From: Mangrovibacter plantisponsor
GTDB lineage: Bacteria > Pseudomonadota > Gammaproteobacteria > Enterobacterales > Enterobacteriaceae
NCBI RefSeq assembly: GCF_003182475.1
Contig: NZ_QGTS01000012.1
Location: forward strand, 1-64,000
DNA length: 64,000 bases
Direction: 5' to 3'
Position 1 is the first letter of the stretch; each line of letters starts with the position of its first letter. Below are positions 37,100 to 47,955 of this stretch, one piece after another. The position numbers and the translations under genes were made by a program. A model generated the notes under the pieces. That model did not search any database and was not told the origin of the DNA. It saw only the letters and a list, made by a program, of their open reading frames with translations.

Positions 37100-38125
37100 A
37101 TGGCAACTATAAAAGACGTCGCGAAACGCGCAAACGTTTCCACTACAACCGTATCACACGTTATTAACAAAACGCGTTTTGTTGCGGAAGACACCCGTAA
37201 TGCGGTGTGGGCAGCAATCAAAGAGCTGCATTATTCACCCAGCGCGGTAGCCCGCAGCCTGAAGGTGAACCACACAAAATCAATTGGCCTGCTTTCTACC
37301 AGCAGTGAGGCCCCCTATTTCGCTGAAATTATTGAAGCGGTTGAGAACAGTTGTTTCGCCAAAGGCTACACCCTGATTCTCGGCAATGCGCACAATAACT
37401 TTGAAAAGCAGCGCGCCTACCTGTCCATGATGGCGCAAAAGCGTGTCGATGGCCTGTTAGTTATGTGTTCAGAATACCCTCAGGAACTGCTTTCTATGCT
37501 GGAAGAGTACCGCCACATTCCGATGGTGGTTATGGACTGGGGTGAAGCACGGGCAGATTTTACCGACTCGGTCATTGATAACGCCTTCGAAGGCGGTTAC
37601 ATGGCTGGCCGGTATTTGGTCGAACGCGGGCACCGGGAAATTGGCGTGATATCAGGCCAACTGGAACGTAACACAGGTTCAGGGCGGCTTTCCGGCTTCA
37701 TGAAAGCAATGAACGAAGCCGGTATCAATGTCCCTGAGTCATGGATTGTTCACGGCGATTTCGAACCTGAATCCGGCTACAACGCCATGCAGCAAATTCT
37801 TACCCGCCCGCAGCGGCCTACAGCTGTGTTTTGTGGCGGAGATATTATGGCGATGGGTGCTATTTGCGCGGCAGACGAAATGGGGCTGCGTGTGCCACAG
37901 GATATCTCGATTATTGGGTACGATAACGTGCGCAACGCGCGTTACTTTACCCCGGCACTGACCACCGTTCATCAGCCCAAAGATTCTCTCGGCGAAACGG
38001 CATTTAATATGCTGCTCGACAGAATTATCAATAAGCGCGAGGAGTCTCAGACAATTGAGGTTCATCCCCGCCTGATTGAACGCCGTTCAGTGGCCGATGG
38101 CCCGTTCAGAGATTATCGCCGTTAA
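37100..38125 (+). CDS. purR: Purine repressor
   Basis: LacI-family repressor of 341 residues, as in E. coli. With hypoxanthine or guanine as corepressor it represses purine biosynthesis genes. The N-terminal helix-turn-helix reads [22 protein letters not shown], with hinge helix SPSAVARSL and the periplasmic-binding-like core through [20 protein letters not shown]. Two PurR boxes, one upstream and one inside the gene, imply autoregulation. Its stop codon overlaps that of the convergent punR. Confidence 0.98.
   Translation: MATIKDVAKRANVSTTTVSHVINKTRFVAEDTRNAVWAAIKELHYSPSAVARSLKVNHTKSIGLLSTSSEAPYFAEIIEAVENSCFAKGYTLILGNAHNNFEKQRAYLSMMAQKRVDGLLVMCSEYPQELLSMLEEYRHIPMVVMDWGEARADFTDSVIDNAFEGGYMAGRYLVERGHREIGVISGQLERNTGSGRLSGFMKAMNEAGINVPESWIVHGDFEPESGYNAMQQILTRPQRPTAVFCGGDIMAMGAICAADEMGLRVPQDISIIGYDNVRNARYFTPALTTVHQPKDSLGETAFNMLLDRIINKREESQTIEVHPRLIERRSVADGPFRDYRR
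37128..37143. promoter_or_regulatory. PurR operator 2 inside purR
   Basis: GCGCAAACGTTTCCAC lies in codons 10-15 of purR (KRANVS). E. coli purR likewise has a second operator in its coding region. Confidence 0.78.
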
Positions 38126-39051
38126 TCACCTTGCGGGAGCTGGCCTGGCTCCCGCAACCACTCACTGTTCAGTGTGCTGCTGTCGCCCAGGTAATCCAGT
38201 ACCCACTGTAAAGCCGGTGAGGCATCACTTTGCCGCCATGTCAGGCAACAAGCCGAGTCCGGGTAAGGGTTTTCAAGTTGCACACTAACCCATTCCCCGC
38301 GGTCAATAAACGGCTGCGCCATATGTGCCGGAACCATGCCGATACCGATGCTGTCACTCAGGCAGGCGAAACCACACTGCCAGTCTGGTACCACTATCCG
38401 GCGCTGATTACTGAGTTGCCAGGTTATCCTTTTCGGTAGTTCACGCGATGTATCTTCCAGAACCAGAGACGGCCACTGGCGAAGTATGTCATCACCAATT
38501 GCACCGTTTATCTGCGCAAGCGGATGCGATGCCGCAACCACACAGCACCATGCCAGGCTACCCATATCACGAAAGCCGTAACGCCCACCAACAGGCACAG
38601 CCTGGGTCGCGCCAATTGCCAGTTCTACCCGGCCATCAGCCAGTGCATCCCACACACCATTGAACACTTCCGGCCGCACATGCAATTCCACATCCTGGAA
38701 ATGGTGATAAAAATCTTGTACCAATTGACGGGTTCTTGCCGGGCGAACGATGGTGTCAACCGCAATCGCCAGTGAACCACGCCAGCCATTCGCTATTTGC
38801 TGGCACTGCAGGCGCGTTTCATGCATTTTTTTGATAACACTGCGGCCCTCCTGCAAAAAACAGCGCCCGGCGGGGGTCAGTTCTACATCTTTATGACGGC
38901 GTTCAAACAGCTCGACCGACAGCCAGGATTCCAGTTGCCGCACCGTATAACTGATTGCCGAAGGGACACGGTGCAACTCCTGTGCCGCACCAGTAAAACT
39001 GCCATTACGAGCCACGGCATCCACCACTTCAAGCGCATATTCTGACCACAT
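38122..39051 (-). CDS. punR: LysR-type regulator PunR (YdhB)
   Basis: LysR-family regulator of 309 residues (E. coli 310). Winged-helix domain at residues 1-60 ([36 protein letters not shown]) then a substrate-binding domain. In E. coli PunR activates the adjacent purine nucleoside transporter gene punC. Here it is divergent from punC and convergent with purR: a TTAA at 38122-38125 supplies the stop codons of both purR and punR. Confidence 0.95.
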   Translation of the reverse strand: MWSEYALEVVDAVARNGSFTGAAQELHRVPSAISYTVRQLESWLSVELFERRHKDVELTPAGRCFLQEGRSVIKKMHETRLQCQQIANGWRGSLAIAVDTIVRPARTRQLVQDFYHHFQDVELHVRPEVFNGVWDALADGRVELAIGATQAVPVGGRYGFRDMGSLAWCCVVAASHPLAQINGAIGDDILRQWPSLVLEDTSRELPKRITWQLSNQRRIVVPDWQCGFACLSDSIGIGMVPAHMAQPFIDRGEWVSVQLENPYPDSACCLTWRQSDASPALQWVLDYLGDSSTLNSEWLREPGQLPQGD

Positions 39052-39158
39052 AACCTGCCTGCAAAATTTTTGAAAGGAACATCCAAATTTTAGCGTTTCA
39101 CAACGGCGGATGCACTTTTTACACTCACGCCACGAATTTTGTTATAGCAGGATTGACC

Positions 39159-40349
39159 ATGAGCGCCTCTCGCCTCTTTATTACCTGGCTTGCCGGACTT
39201 AGCATGCTGGGCTTTTTAGCAACCGATATGTACCTGCCTGCATTTAGTGCCATTCAGGTTTCACTGGGGGCTCCCCCGTCGGCCATCAGCGCCAGTTTGA
39301 GTGTGTTTCTCGCCGGTTTTGCTCTGGCTCAATTAATTTGGGGCCCGCTTTCTGACCATTTTGGCCGCCGCCCTGTTCTGTTAAGCGGGCTGGTGATTTT
39401 TGCACTGAGTTGTGCCGGGATTTTTTTCGTCACTTCGCCAACCGCATTTCTGGTATTGCGGTTTATTCAGGCGGTTGGGGTGTGTTGCGCAACAGTAAGT
39501 TGGCAGGCGCTGGTTACTGACCGTTTCTCCGGGCAGCAGGCGAATCGTGTTTTTGCCACTATCATGCCTCTGGTTGCGCTTTCCCCGGCACTGGCTCCTC
39601 TTGCCGGTAGCTGGGTACTGCGCCATTTTGACTGGAAGGCGATATTCGGCTGCCTGCTGCTCATCACACTTTTGCTGATTTTACCCCTCTGGCATTACAC
39701 CAGTGCACAACGCCCACAACGTACAGCGCATGCTCAACCCACCCTTTATTCCTCTTTACTGCGCCATAAAGGGTATTGTGGGAATGTCATTATTTATGCA
39801 GCCTGCTCAGCCAGCTTTTTCGCCTGGCTCACGGGTTCCCCCTTTATTCTTCACCAAATGGGTTATGAGCCTGAAGCAATTGGTCTGAGTTACGTACCAC
39901 AAACTCTGGCTTTTTTGCTGGGCGGTTTTGGTTGCCGTAGTGCACTGAAAAAGTGGCAAGGGCAGCAAATGCTACCCTGGTTGTTGGGGATATTTGCTGT
40001 GAGTGTGTCCGCTGTTTTTGGTGTCTCGCTGACCACATCCCCTTCTTTGACCAGCCTGCTGGCACCCTTCTGCCTGATGGCGCTGGCAAATGGTGCAATT
40101 TACCCTATTGTCGTTGCACAGGCTCTGCAGCCGTTTTCCCAGGCTGCCGGGCGGGCCGCTGCATTACAAAGCACCCTTCAGTTAGGCTTGTGTTTCCTGG
40201 CAAGCCTGCTGGTTTCCATGATGGTATCCACACCCCTGATAGCCACCACCAGCATTATGTTAAGCACGCTGGTTCTCGTATGGGTTGGTTACCAGTTACA
40301 GGCAATCGCCATTGCCAAAAACCCTCATCCCGCCGGGTCCTCACGTTAG
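39159..40349 (+). CDS. punC: MFS purine nucleoside transporter PunC (YdhC)
   Basis: Major facilitator (Bcr/CflA-type) inner-membrane protein of 396 residues, collinear with E. coli YdhC/PunC, which has been linked to adenosine uptake. Twelve helices; motif A appears as [14 protein letters not shown] near residue 65 and [10 protein letters not shown] near 23 is typical of the subfamily. The ATG at 39159 is preferred to a TTG two codons upstream. Controlled by the divergent punR. Confidence 0.94.
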   Translation: MSASRLFITWLAGLSMLGFLATDMYLPAFSAIQVSLGAPPSAISASLSVFLAGFALAQLIWGPLSDHFGRRPVLLSGLVIFALSCAGIFFVTSPTAFLVLRFIQAVGVCCATVSWQALVTDRFSGQQANRVFATIMPLVALSPALAPLAGSWVLRHFDWKAIFGCLLLITLLLILPLWHYTSAQRPQRTAHAQPTLYSSLLRHKGYCGNVIIYAACSASFFAWLTGSPFILHQMGYEPEAIGLSYVPQTLAFLLGGFGCRSALKKWQGQQMLPWLLGIFAVSVSAVFGVSLTTSPSLTSLLAPFCLMALANGAIYPIVVAQALQPFSQAAGRAAALQSTLQLGLCFLASLLVSMMVSTPLIATTSIMLSTLVLVWVGYQLQAIAIAKNPHPAGSSR

Positions 40350-40627
40350 CGATAATGTCATTTTTTTGTAATTAGTTTGCTAACAATTTTCTATTGAATC
40401 ACATTTTTACGCGGCATATACTGATATGAGGCTCGGGATACCGGGCCTGCAATCATTTTTCGGGGGATCTGACTCCCGCTTTTCAGATGGCCTGTCGTCA
40501 GGCGACCACCTGCTTTTATACCGTGTCCGGTTCCGGGCTTATGTTTTTGCTGTGAGACAACTCACAATGTCAAATTAGCGACTACGCTTTTTTTAGTGTC
40601 TGCTCACAGTCAGGTGATGGAGAAACT

Positions 40628-41776
40628 ATGAGTTCATCGTGTATAGAAGAAGCCGCGATAAAAGATAATGAATGGTTCCGCATTGTCAGTGAGTTGCTGT
40701 CACGTGCGGGTGTCGCGATAAATGGTAATAGTCCTGCGGACATCCAGGTCAAAAATCCTGATTTCTTTAAACGCATACTGCAGCAAGGTTCTTTGGGGCT
40801 GGGTGAAAGTTATATGGACGGCTGGTGGGATTGCGACCGTCTTGATCTGTTTTTCACCAAAGTCCTCAGAAATGGTCTGGAAAACCAGATACCCCATCAT
40901 TTTAAAGATACTTTGCGTATTTTGTCCGCTCGTCTGTTTAATCTGCAAAACCGTAAACGTGCCTGGATTGTTGGTAAAGAGCATTACGACCTGGGTAATG
41001 ACCTCTTCACCCGAATGCTCGATCCTTTTATGCAGTATTCCTGTGGCTACTGGAAAAAAGCCACTGACCTGGAAACTGCACAGCAGGATAAACTGAGAAT
41101 GATCTGCGAAAAACTGCAGCTCAAGCCGGGAATGACCTTGCTGGATATAGGTTGTGGCTGGGGTGGGCTGGCAGCATTTGCAGCGAAAAATTACGGTGTG
41201 TCGGTGTACGGTGTAACAATTTCTGCTGAGCAGCAAAAACTGGCACAGGCGCGTTGTGAAGGGCTGGATGTCACAATATTGCTGCAAGACTACCGTGACC
41301 TGACGATGCAATTTGATCGTATTGTTTCTGTCGGTATGTTTGAGCATGTCGGGCCTAAAAATTATGCCACCTACTTTGCTGTAGCTAACCGGTGTCTTAA
41401 GCCCGAAGGGATCTTCCTGCTGCATACCATTGGATCCAACAGAACAGACAACAATGTCGACCCATGGATAGATAAATACATTTTCCCCAATGGTTGTCTG
41501 CCTTCAGTGAAGCATATCGCTCAGGCCAGTGAACCTTATTTTGTTATGGAAGACTGGCATAATTTTGGTTCAGATTACGATAAAACACTGATGGCCTGGT
41601 ACCAGCGCTTCCAGGAATGCTGGCCCGAAATAGCAGATAACTATTCGGATCGGTTTAAACGGATGTTCACCTATTACCTGAACGCCTGTGCAGGTGCGTT
41701 TCGTGCACGAGATATTCAATTGTGGCAGGTTGTCTTCAGCCGCGGCATTGAAAATGGCCTGCGTGTTCCGCGCTGA
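40628..41776 (+). CDS. cfa: Cyclopropane-fatty-acyl-phospholipid synthase
   Basis: Uses S-adenosylmethionine to add a methylene bridge to unsaturated acyl chains of membrane phospholipids, usually on entry to stationary phase. It has 382 residues, as in E. coli Cfa. The SAM-binding motif LLDIGCGWGGLAAFAA is near residue 170, with GEHYDLGND-type EHYDLGNDLF upstream and FEHVGPKNY downstream. The 278 bases before it probably hold a long leader, as in E. coli where sRNAs act on cfa; no site was assigned. Confidence 0.97.
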   Translation: MSSSCIEEAAIKDNEWFRIVSELLSRAGVAINGNSPADIQVKNPDFFKRILQQGSLGLGESYMDGWWDCDRLDLFFTKVLRNGLENQIPHHFKDTLRILSARLFNLQNRKRAWIVGKEHYDLGNDLFTRMLDPFMQYSCGYWKKATDLETAQQDKLRMICEKLQLKPGMTLLDIGCGWGGLAAFAAKNYGVSVYGVTISAEQQKLAQARCEGLDVTILLQDYRDLTMQFDRIVSVGMFEHVGPKNYATYFAVANRCLKPEGIFLLHTIGSNRTDNNVDPWIDKYIFPNGCLPSVKHIAQASEPYFVMEDWHNFGSDYDKTLMAWYQRFQECWPEIADNYSDRFKRMFTYYLNACAGAFRARDIQLWQVVFSRGIENGLRVPR

Positions 41777-41794
41777 ATAAATGCCCGATATGTT

Positions 41795-41820
41795 AAAAAA
41801 CCACCAGCAGGTGGTTTTTT
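41795..41820. terminator. Bidirectional terminator between cfa and ribE
   Basis: AAAAAACCACC-AGCA-GGTGGTTTTTT serves the convergent cfa and ribE genes. Confidence 0.92.
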
Positions 41821-41890
41821 ATTTGAACGCGGAGTATTCGCTTATACCCGGCTCAACCAACGCGTTAATACGTGAGCCGGGATACCTGAC

Positions 41891-42547
41891 TCAGTCCTGC
41901 TTTTCGGCCAAAACCTGGCTCAGGCTGGCAGCACTTGCGTCCCGGCTTGCCAATACGCGCTCCACAGTATCAACAATCGCCTGGGTTTGCGGGTCGATTT
42001 CAATATTAACCCGTTGCCCCAGTTTACGCGTACCCAGCGTAGTACGTTGCAATGTTTCCGGAATTAAATGTACGCAAAAACGGGTGGCAGTAACTTCGCC
42101 TACTGTCAGGCTGATGCCATCGATACCGATGTAGCCTTTATGCAGGATGTACTTCATCAGGGAGGCATCCTGAATTTTAAACCAAATCTGGCGGTTATTT
42201 TCAGAGGTGATAATTTTCGCCACCTCAGCAGTAGTCATAATATGGCCAGACATTAAGTGGCCACCAATTTCATCGCTGAATTTTGCCGCACGCTCAACAT
42301 TGACCAGCGAGCCTGGTGTAACATCACCAAGATTGGTGATACGCAGTGTCTCTTTCATTAAATCAAAACTGACGCGATTGGCGTCTATTCCCGTTACTGT
42401 CAGGCAACAACCGTTATGTGCGACTGAAGCCCCTTCTTCCAGGCCCGGTAGCATTGAGTCTGGCAGTTCCACAACATGTGTACGAAAGTTTTCTTTTTCA
42501 TCGATAGCCACTACGGTGGCTGTTCCCTGCACAATACCCGTAAACAT
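41891..42547 (-). CDS. ribE: Riboflavin synthase alpha subunit
   Basis: Makes riboflavin from two molecules of 6,7-dimethyl-8-ribityllumazine. The 218-residue protein (E. coli RibC/RibE 213) has two tandem lumazine-binding domains: [12 protein letters not shown]...[15 protein letters not shown] in the first half and [13 protein letters not shown]...[13 protein letters not shown] in the second. Divergent from mdtK. The gene is called ribC in older E. coli nomenclature. Confidence 0.97.
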   Translation of the reverse strand: MFTGIVQGTATVVAIDEKENFRTHVVELPDSMLPGLEEGASVAHNGCCLTVTGIDANRVSFDLMKETLRITNLGDVTPGSLVNVERAAKFSDEIGGHLMSGHIMTTAEVAKIITSENNRQIWFKIQDASLMKYILHKGYIGIDGISLTVGEVTATRFCVHLIPETLQRTTLGTRKLGQRVNIEIDPQTQAIVDTVERVLASRDASAASLSQVLAEKQD

Positions 42548-42775
42548 ATTCTCTCCCGCAGCGGTTTCACCCCGCCTGAATTTTACAAAATAAGAAGCAC
42601 AATAACAGGTGGCCCTGGTGCATGCCAGCTAACCATTAACGGCACTATTTTTTTTCACTGGCGTAATAGTAAACTCCCGCTACAATAGTCTGGCGATTTC
42701 CTCAGTCTTATCCCCCTGCTGCCAGGTGAGGCGGCATTTAATTCTTTCCTGAAACAAAAAGATATAGGTGTACTC

Positions 42776-44149
42776 GTGCAGAAGTATCTAACAGAAGCGC
42801 GTCAGTTATTAGCACTGGCTATTCCGGTTATTCTTGCGCAAATCGCCCAAACAGCAATGGGCTTTGTGGATACCGTAATGGCCGGGGGTTACAGTGCCAC
42901 GGATATGGCAGCCGTTGCGATAGGGACTTCAATCTGGTTCCCCGCAATTCTGTTTGGTCATGGTCTGTTACTGGCGCTGACGCCGGTTGTTGCGCAACTT
43001 AATGGTTCTGGTCGCCGTGAAAAAGTGGCGCTCCAGGTTCGCCAGGGGTTCTGGTTGGCTGGCATTGTTTCCGTGTTGATAATGGCCGTGTTGTGGAACG
43101 CAGGCTATATCATCCATGCCATGAAAGATATCGACCCGGCAATGGCGGATAAATCCGTGGGTTATTTGCGCGCATTGCTCTGGGGCGCCCCTGGCTATCT
43201 CTTCTTCCAGGTCGTGCGTAACCAGTGTGAGGGGCTGGCAAAAACTAAACCCGGTATGGTGATGGGGTTTATTGGTCTGCTGGTCAACATACCGGTTAAC
43301 TATTTGTTCATTTATGGTCATTTCGGTTTCCCTGAACTGGGTGGTGTCGGTTGTGGTATCGCCACCGCGATGGTGTTCTGGGTCATGTTCGGTTGCATGT
43401 TGTGGTGGTCGCATCGCGCACGCAGCCTGCGCGATATTTATGCGGTAGAGATTTCCGGTGGCCCGGACTGGAAGCTAATATGGCGTTTGGTGCAACTCGG
43501 TCTGCCTATCGCACTGGCATTGTTCTTCGAAGTGACACTCTTTGCCGTGGTAGCTTTGCTGGTTGCACCGCTGGGTATTGTTGATGTTGCAGGCCACCAG
43601 ATTGCCCTGAACTTTAGTTCACTGATGTTTGTATTACCCATGTCTCTTGGGGCTGCTGTCACGATTCGGGTCGGTTTTCGTCTTGGGGAAGGATCCACGC
43701 CCGCGGCTAAAATTTCCGCATTGTCCGGGCTGCTGCTTGGCGTTTGTATGGCAGCTGTTACCGCAGTGTTTACCGTCACTTTCCGGTATCACATTGCCAC
43801 GCTGTATAATGAAAACCCCGCAGTTGTGGCGCTGGCAGCACACCTTATGTTGCTGGCAGCGGTATACCAGATTTCAGACTCAATACAGGTTATTGGCAGC
43901 GGGATACTACGCGGTTACAAAGATACCCGCTCCATCTTCTACATTACTTTTATTGCCTACTGGGTTATTGGCCTGCCTTCGGGCTACCTGTTGGCACTCA
44001 CAGATGTTATCGTTGCACCGATGGGGCCCGCAGGCTTCTGGACCGGGTTCATCCTTGGGTTAACTTCCGCCGCCATATTAATGATGATACGGATGCGCTT
44101 CCTGCAAAAACAACCTGCTGAACGCATCCTGCGCCGGGCAGCTCACTAA
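42776..44149 (+). CDS. mdtK: MATE-family multidrug efflux protein MdtK (NorM)
   Basis: Cation-coupled multidrug exporter of 457 residues and 12 transmembrane helices, the same length as E. coli MdtK. The opening [36 protein letters not shown] is the MatE signature, repeated in diverged form in the second half ([21 protein letters not shown]). Start codon GTG ([10 protein letters not shown]). In E. coli the ydhQ-ydhZ genes follow; here two tRNA genes follow almost directly. Confidence 0.96.
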   Translation: MQKYLTEARQLLALAIPVILAQIAQTAMGFVDTVMAGGYSATDMAAVAIGTSIWFPAILFGHGLLLALTPVVAQLNGSGRREKVALQVRQGFWLAGIVSVLIMAVLWNAGYIIHAMKDIDPAMADKSVGYLRALLWGAPGYLFFQVVRNQCEGLAKTKPGMVMGFIGLLVNIPVNYLFIYGHFGFPELGGVGCGIATAMVFWVMFGCMLWWSHRARSLRDIYAVEISGGPDWKLIWRLVQLGLPIALALFFEVTLFAVVALLVAPLGIVDVAGHQIALNFSSLMFVLPMSLGAAVTIRVGFRLGEGSTPAAKISALSGLLLGVCMAAVTAVFTVTFRYHIATLYNENPAVVALAAHLMLLAAVYQISDSIQVIGSGILRGYKDTRSIFYITFIAYWVIGLPSGYLLALTDVIVAPMGPAGFWTGFILGLTSAAILMMIRMRFLQKQPAERILRRAAH

Positions 44150-44299
44150 TCAAACAGCCGCCATATATTGGTGGCTGTTTTTGCATCGTTCTGCACACTT
44201 GTCCAGCAATTGCGTGAATGGCAAAAGAAAATTGTTATTTTTCTCTTGTCACCAAACGGCACTGCCGTTAATATGCGTCCCGCTGTAAGGCACTGTGAT

Positions 44300-44376
44300 G
44301 CGTTCATAGCTCAGTTGGTTAGAGCACCACCTTGACATGGTGGGGGTCGTTGGTTCGAGTCCAATTGAACGCACCA
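44300..44376 (+). tRNA. valV: tRNA-Val(GAC)
   Basis: 77 bases including an encoded CCA. Acceptor stem GCGTTCA / TGAACGC, D-arm AGCTCAGTTGGTTAGAGC, anticodon GAC at 44334-44336 in CCACCTTGACATGGTGG, T-loop TTCGAGT. First of a tandem pair, placed as valV-valW in E. coli. Confidence 0.97.
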
Positions 44377-44389
44377 TTCTTACTTTTGT

Positions 44390-44466
44390 GCGTCCGTAGC
44401 TCAGTTGGTTAGAGCACCACCTTGACATGGTGGGGGTCGGTGGTTCGAGTCCACTCGGACGCACCA
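44390..44466 (+). tRNA. valW: tRNA-Val(GAC)
   Basis: 77 bases with CCA, 13 bases after the previous tRNA. Acceptor stem GCGTCCG / CGGACGC; anticodon GAC at 44424-44426. It differs from its neighbour by compensatory changes in the acceptor and T stems while the D and anticodon arms are identical. Confidence 0.97.
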
Positions 44467-45081
44467 TTCAAGTGTTTCTCTTCGCCAGTTCCGTATTATC
44501 TCCCGTTTGAATTTACCTTTTCAGTCACACATGTTCTCTGTGTGCTTCGTGCGCTTTTGCCGGCAGGGAACAAGGCATTTTTTGTTAAAAGAAGTAAGAA
44601 ATACCCATTTCAGGCAAGTAAATGTATAAAACAGCTATTTTGAATACTTTTTCTGCCAGCCATCTATTAAGTAACGCTTCAGCCCTTTTGTTGTGCACCT
44701 TTCAGCTCACGCGCCCTTTTCTTCTCATAGCGCATAAAACAAAACTAACCTGATGATAACAAATCATTGTGACTGTGCCTGAATTCCTTATGAAACGCCG
44801 TTTTTATTTTCATTCTTCTGTGATTTAGGATTATAATAGCGCCTATCATTGGTTTTGAATGGTTTCAGCAAATTGGACAGTTTCTTTCTGCAAAATTGCC
44901 CTTACTCGCCTCCACAGCCTGAAACTCAAGCACACTTAATTCTGCACGCTTTTCTTTCGTCACCTATCCTTAAATTTCGGGTGGTGTCGCAACACTGTAA
45001 TTCTGATTTCCGCTCTTGCCGCTATCAACCGGCGGCTGGAGAACAATTCCTCAACCTTCTCAACTTACAGATAAGATTGTC
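44467..45081 (+). promoter_or_regulatory. pykF upstream region with promoter and Cra site
   Basis: A gene-free 615-base stretch. A -10 box TATAAT lies at 44832-44837. Just downstream, TTTGAATGGTTTCAGC (44854-44869), reverse complement GCTGAAACCATTCAAA, matches the Cra (FruR) consensus. This places Cra at about +10 to +25, the roadblock position known for E. coli pykF. The first 350 bases hold nothing I can assign. Confidence 0.78.
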
Positions 45082-46494
45082 ATGAAAAAGACCAAAATCG
45101 TTTGTACTATCGGCCCAAAAACCGAATCTGAAGAAATGCTGACTAAAATGCTCGAAGCGGGCATGAATGTGATGCGTTTAAACTTCTCTCACGGAGATTA
45201 CGAAGAACACGGTCAGCGCATCAAAAACATGCGTAATGTCGTGGCAAAAACGGGTAAGCACGCAGCAATTCTGCTGGATACCAAAGGCCCTGAAATCCGC
45301 ACCATGAAACTGGAAGGCGGTAATGATGTTTCTCTGAAAGCCGGCCAGACATTCACCTTTACTACTGACAAGACTGTGGTTGGTAACAGCGAAATTGTTG
45401 CTGTTACCTATGAAGGCTTTACGGCTGACCTGTCTGTTGGTAATACCGTCCTGGTTGATGATGGCCTGATTGGTATGGAAGTAACCGCCATCGATGGCAA
45501 CCGTGTGGTGTGTAATGTACTGAACAACGGCGACCTGGGTGAAAACAAAGGGGTTAACCTGCCAGGTGTTTCCATCGCGCTGCCAGCACTTGCTGAAAAA
45601 GACAAACAAGACCTGATCTTTGGTTGCGAACAAGGCGTTGACTTTGTTGCAGCATCTTTTATTCGTAAACGTTCCGACGTTGAAGAAATTCGTGCCCACC
45701 TGAAAGCCCATGGTGGTGACAACATTCAGATCATCTCCAAAATTGAAAACCAGGAAGGCCTGAACAATTTTGACGACATCCTTGAAGCTTCTGACGGCAT
45801 CATGGTTGCCCGTGGCGACCTGGGTGTAGAGATCCCAGTAGAAGAAGTTATTTTCGCTCAGAAAATGATGATCGAAAAATGTATCCGCGCACGCAAAGTG
45901 GTTATCACTGCAACGCAAATGCTGGATTCTATGATCAAGAACCCGCGTCCTACCCGTGCTGAAGCTGGTGACGTGGCTAACGCCATCCTCGATGGTACTG
46001 ATGCCGTTATGCTGTCTGGCGAATCAGCCAAAGGTAAATACCCGCTGGAAGCCGTTTCTATCATGGCAACCATTTGCGAACGCACTGACCGTGTGATGAG
46101 CAGCCGCCTTGATGATAACCACGACAGCCGTAAACTGCGCATCACCGAAGCAGTCTGCCGTGGCGCGGTAGAAACGGCTGAGAAACTGGATGCACCTGTG
46201 ATTGTTGTAGCAACTCAGGGTGGCAAATCTGCAAAATCTGTTCGCAAATACTTCCCGAATGCAACCATTCTGGCGCTGACAACTAACCCGCAAACTGCTC
46301 GCCAGCTGGTACTCAGCAAAGGTGTTATTGCACAGCAGGTCACTGAAATTGCCTCTACTGACGATTTCTACCGCCAGGGTAAAGAAGCTGCACTCGCCAG
46401 CGGTTTAGCACGCAAAGGCGATGTTGTGGTCATGGTTTCTGGTGCTTTAGTACCAAGTGGCACCACCAACACGGCATCTGTGCACGTACTTTAA
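45082..46494 (+). CDS. pykF: Pyruvate kinase I
   Basis: Fructose-1,6-bisphosphate-activated pyruvate kinase, 470 residues as in E. coli Pyk[19 protein letters not shown] is the conserved start, so the ATG at 45082 is used although the frame opens at 45016. Catalytic-region motifs: [35 protein letters not shown] and [12 protein letters not shown]. Glycolytic counterpart of ppsA, whose 3' part is at the right edge. Confidence 0.98.
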   Translation: MKKTKIVCTIGPKTESEEMLTKMLEAGMNVMRLNFSHGDYEEHGQRIKNMRNVVAKTGKHAAILLDTKGPEIRTMKLEGGNDVSLKAGQTFTFTTDKTVVGNSEIVAVTYEGFTADLSVGNTVLVDDGLIGMEVTAIDGNRVVCNVLNNGDLGENKGVNLPGVSIALPALAEKDKQDLIFGCEQGVDFVAASFIRKRSDVEEIRAHLKAHGGDNIQIISKIENQEGLNNFDDILEASDGIMVARGDLGVEIPVEEVIFAQKMMIEKCIRARKVVITATQMLDSMIKNPRPTRAEAGDVANAILDGTDAVMLSGESAKGKYPLEAVSIMATICERTDRVMSSRLDDNHDSRKLRITEAVCRGAVETAEKLDAPVIVVATQGGKSAKSVRKYFPNATILALTTNPQTARQLVLSKGVIAQQVTEIASTDDFYRQGKEAALASGLARKGDVVVMVSGALVPSGTTNTASVHVL

Positions 46495-47035
<541 letters not shown>

Positions 47036-47050
47036 GAGTCCATGTGATGA

Positions 47051-47077
47051 AAATGCCGCACTTTGTGCGGCATTTTT
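47051..47077 (+). terminator. lpp terminator
   Basis: AAATGCCGCAC-TTT-GTGCGGCATTTTT, an intrinsic terminator 16 bases after the lpp stop. Confidence 0.93.
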
Positions 47078-47512
47078 ATTTGTAAATCAGTCTGCCTTCT
47101 TATGCCTTCTTCTTCCCGCTGTTTCTCATGTGTCCTCTGTGTGACTTCCCTTTAAGTTTCCCGGCTCCATACCACCAGCTGTAAGCGCAATAATTTCTGC
47201 CATTGCCCCACGGCACCTGAACCAGAGTTTCCCCCTGGCAAAAGTACTGACAAACGCTTCCGGCCCCACTTTTTTAACAGGCCGGTCAGTTTCACTGTCA
47301 ATATTTACAGCAGTTATTTTTACATAAAACTTTTGTATTAATACGCCAGGTATTGTTGTTACCTGAAGCCGGAGTTATTTAAAAAAGTTTTAGCGCCAGG
47401 TGTTGTGCCAAATTTTTAGGAATAAAAATCAGACAACAGGACAGTCTGTTTAAATTAAGACTGTTCTGTATTTTAATTTTTATTAAGGCAGGTAAACACG
47501 ACTCATACCCGG
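47078..47512. other. lpp-sufE gap without ldtE
   Basis: No gene I can recognise. On the minus strand a frame with no ATG near its beginning stays open from about 47360 to 47140 (part reads VGPEAFVSTFARGKLWF) and ends with a TGA. It has no credible start or ribosome site, so it is probably chance or a remnant. The last 200 bases are A+T-rich. Confidence 0.45.
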
Positions 47513-47929
47513 CTACTTTAACTGCCCGGCTTTTATTCTGACCGCGCGAATCATGGCTTCCAGCCCTTGTGTCCGGGATGGAGTGAGCTGGCGTGCCATA
47601 TCGAGCCGCTCAAACCAGGGGCGGACATCAAATACCGCCACCTGTTCTGGCGTCATCCCCTGGTAAAGGGAAAAAACGATAGCCAGTAGCCCTTTAACCA
47701 GAGCTGCGTCACTGTCACCACTGAAGCGCACTAAATTGCCCCCGGTAACCTCCAGAACCAGCCATACCTGGCTCTGGCAGCCTGAAATCAGGTTGTCTTT
47801 GCTGTACATCTCAGGAGCCAGGGTATCAAGCCGCTGGCCCAGTTCAATCATGTACAGGTACTTCTCTTCACGGTTGGCGCACCGGGAAAAATTTTTAACC
47901 AGTTTGTCTTTGTCCGGTAATACAGCCAC
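47513..47929 (-). CDS. sufE: Cysteine desulfuration protein SufE
   Basis: Sulfur acceptor that takes persulfide sulfur from SufS and hands it to SufBC2D. It has 138 residues, as in E. coli. The acceptor Cys51 is in [11 protein letters not shown]. Last gene of the minus-strand sufABCDSE operon; a 26-base gap separates it from sufS. Confidence 0.97.
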   Translation of the reverse strand: MAVLPDKDKLVKNFSRCANREEKYLYMIELGQRLDTLAPEMYSKDNLISGCQSQVWLVLEVTGGNLVRFSGDSDAALVKGLLAIVFSLYQGMTPEQVAVFDVRPWFERLDMARQLTPSRTQGLEAMIRAVRIKAGQLK

Positions 47930-47955
47930 TCAATGCCTCCATTAGCACTTCTTGC

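Noticed and set aside
40700-41425. A 241-codon minus-strand frame inside cfa
   Set aside because: Antisense shadow; cfa matches its family along its full length.
44249-44467. A 72-codon frame across the two tRNA genes
   Set aside because: Its two near-repeats come from the duplicated tRNA sequences; products of this kind are common mis-annotations opposite tRNAs.
45178-45918. A 246-codon minus-strand frame inside pykF
   Set aside because: Phe/Asn-rich antisense shadow of a highly biased gene; no start context.
47140-47360. Minus-strand frame with VGPEAFVSTFARGKLWF in the lpp-sufE gap
   Set aside because: No ATG near its beginning, no ribosome site and no recognised family; kept only as a note under the gap.
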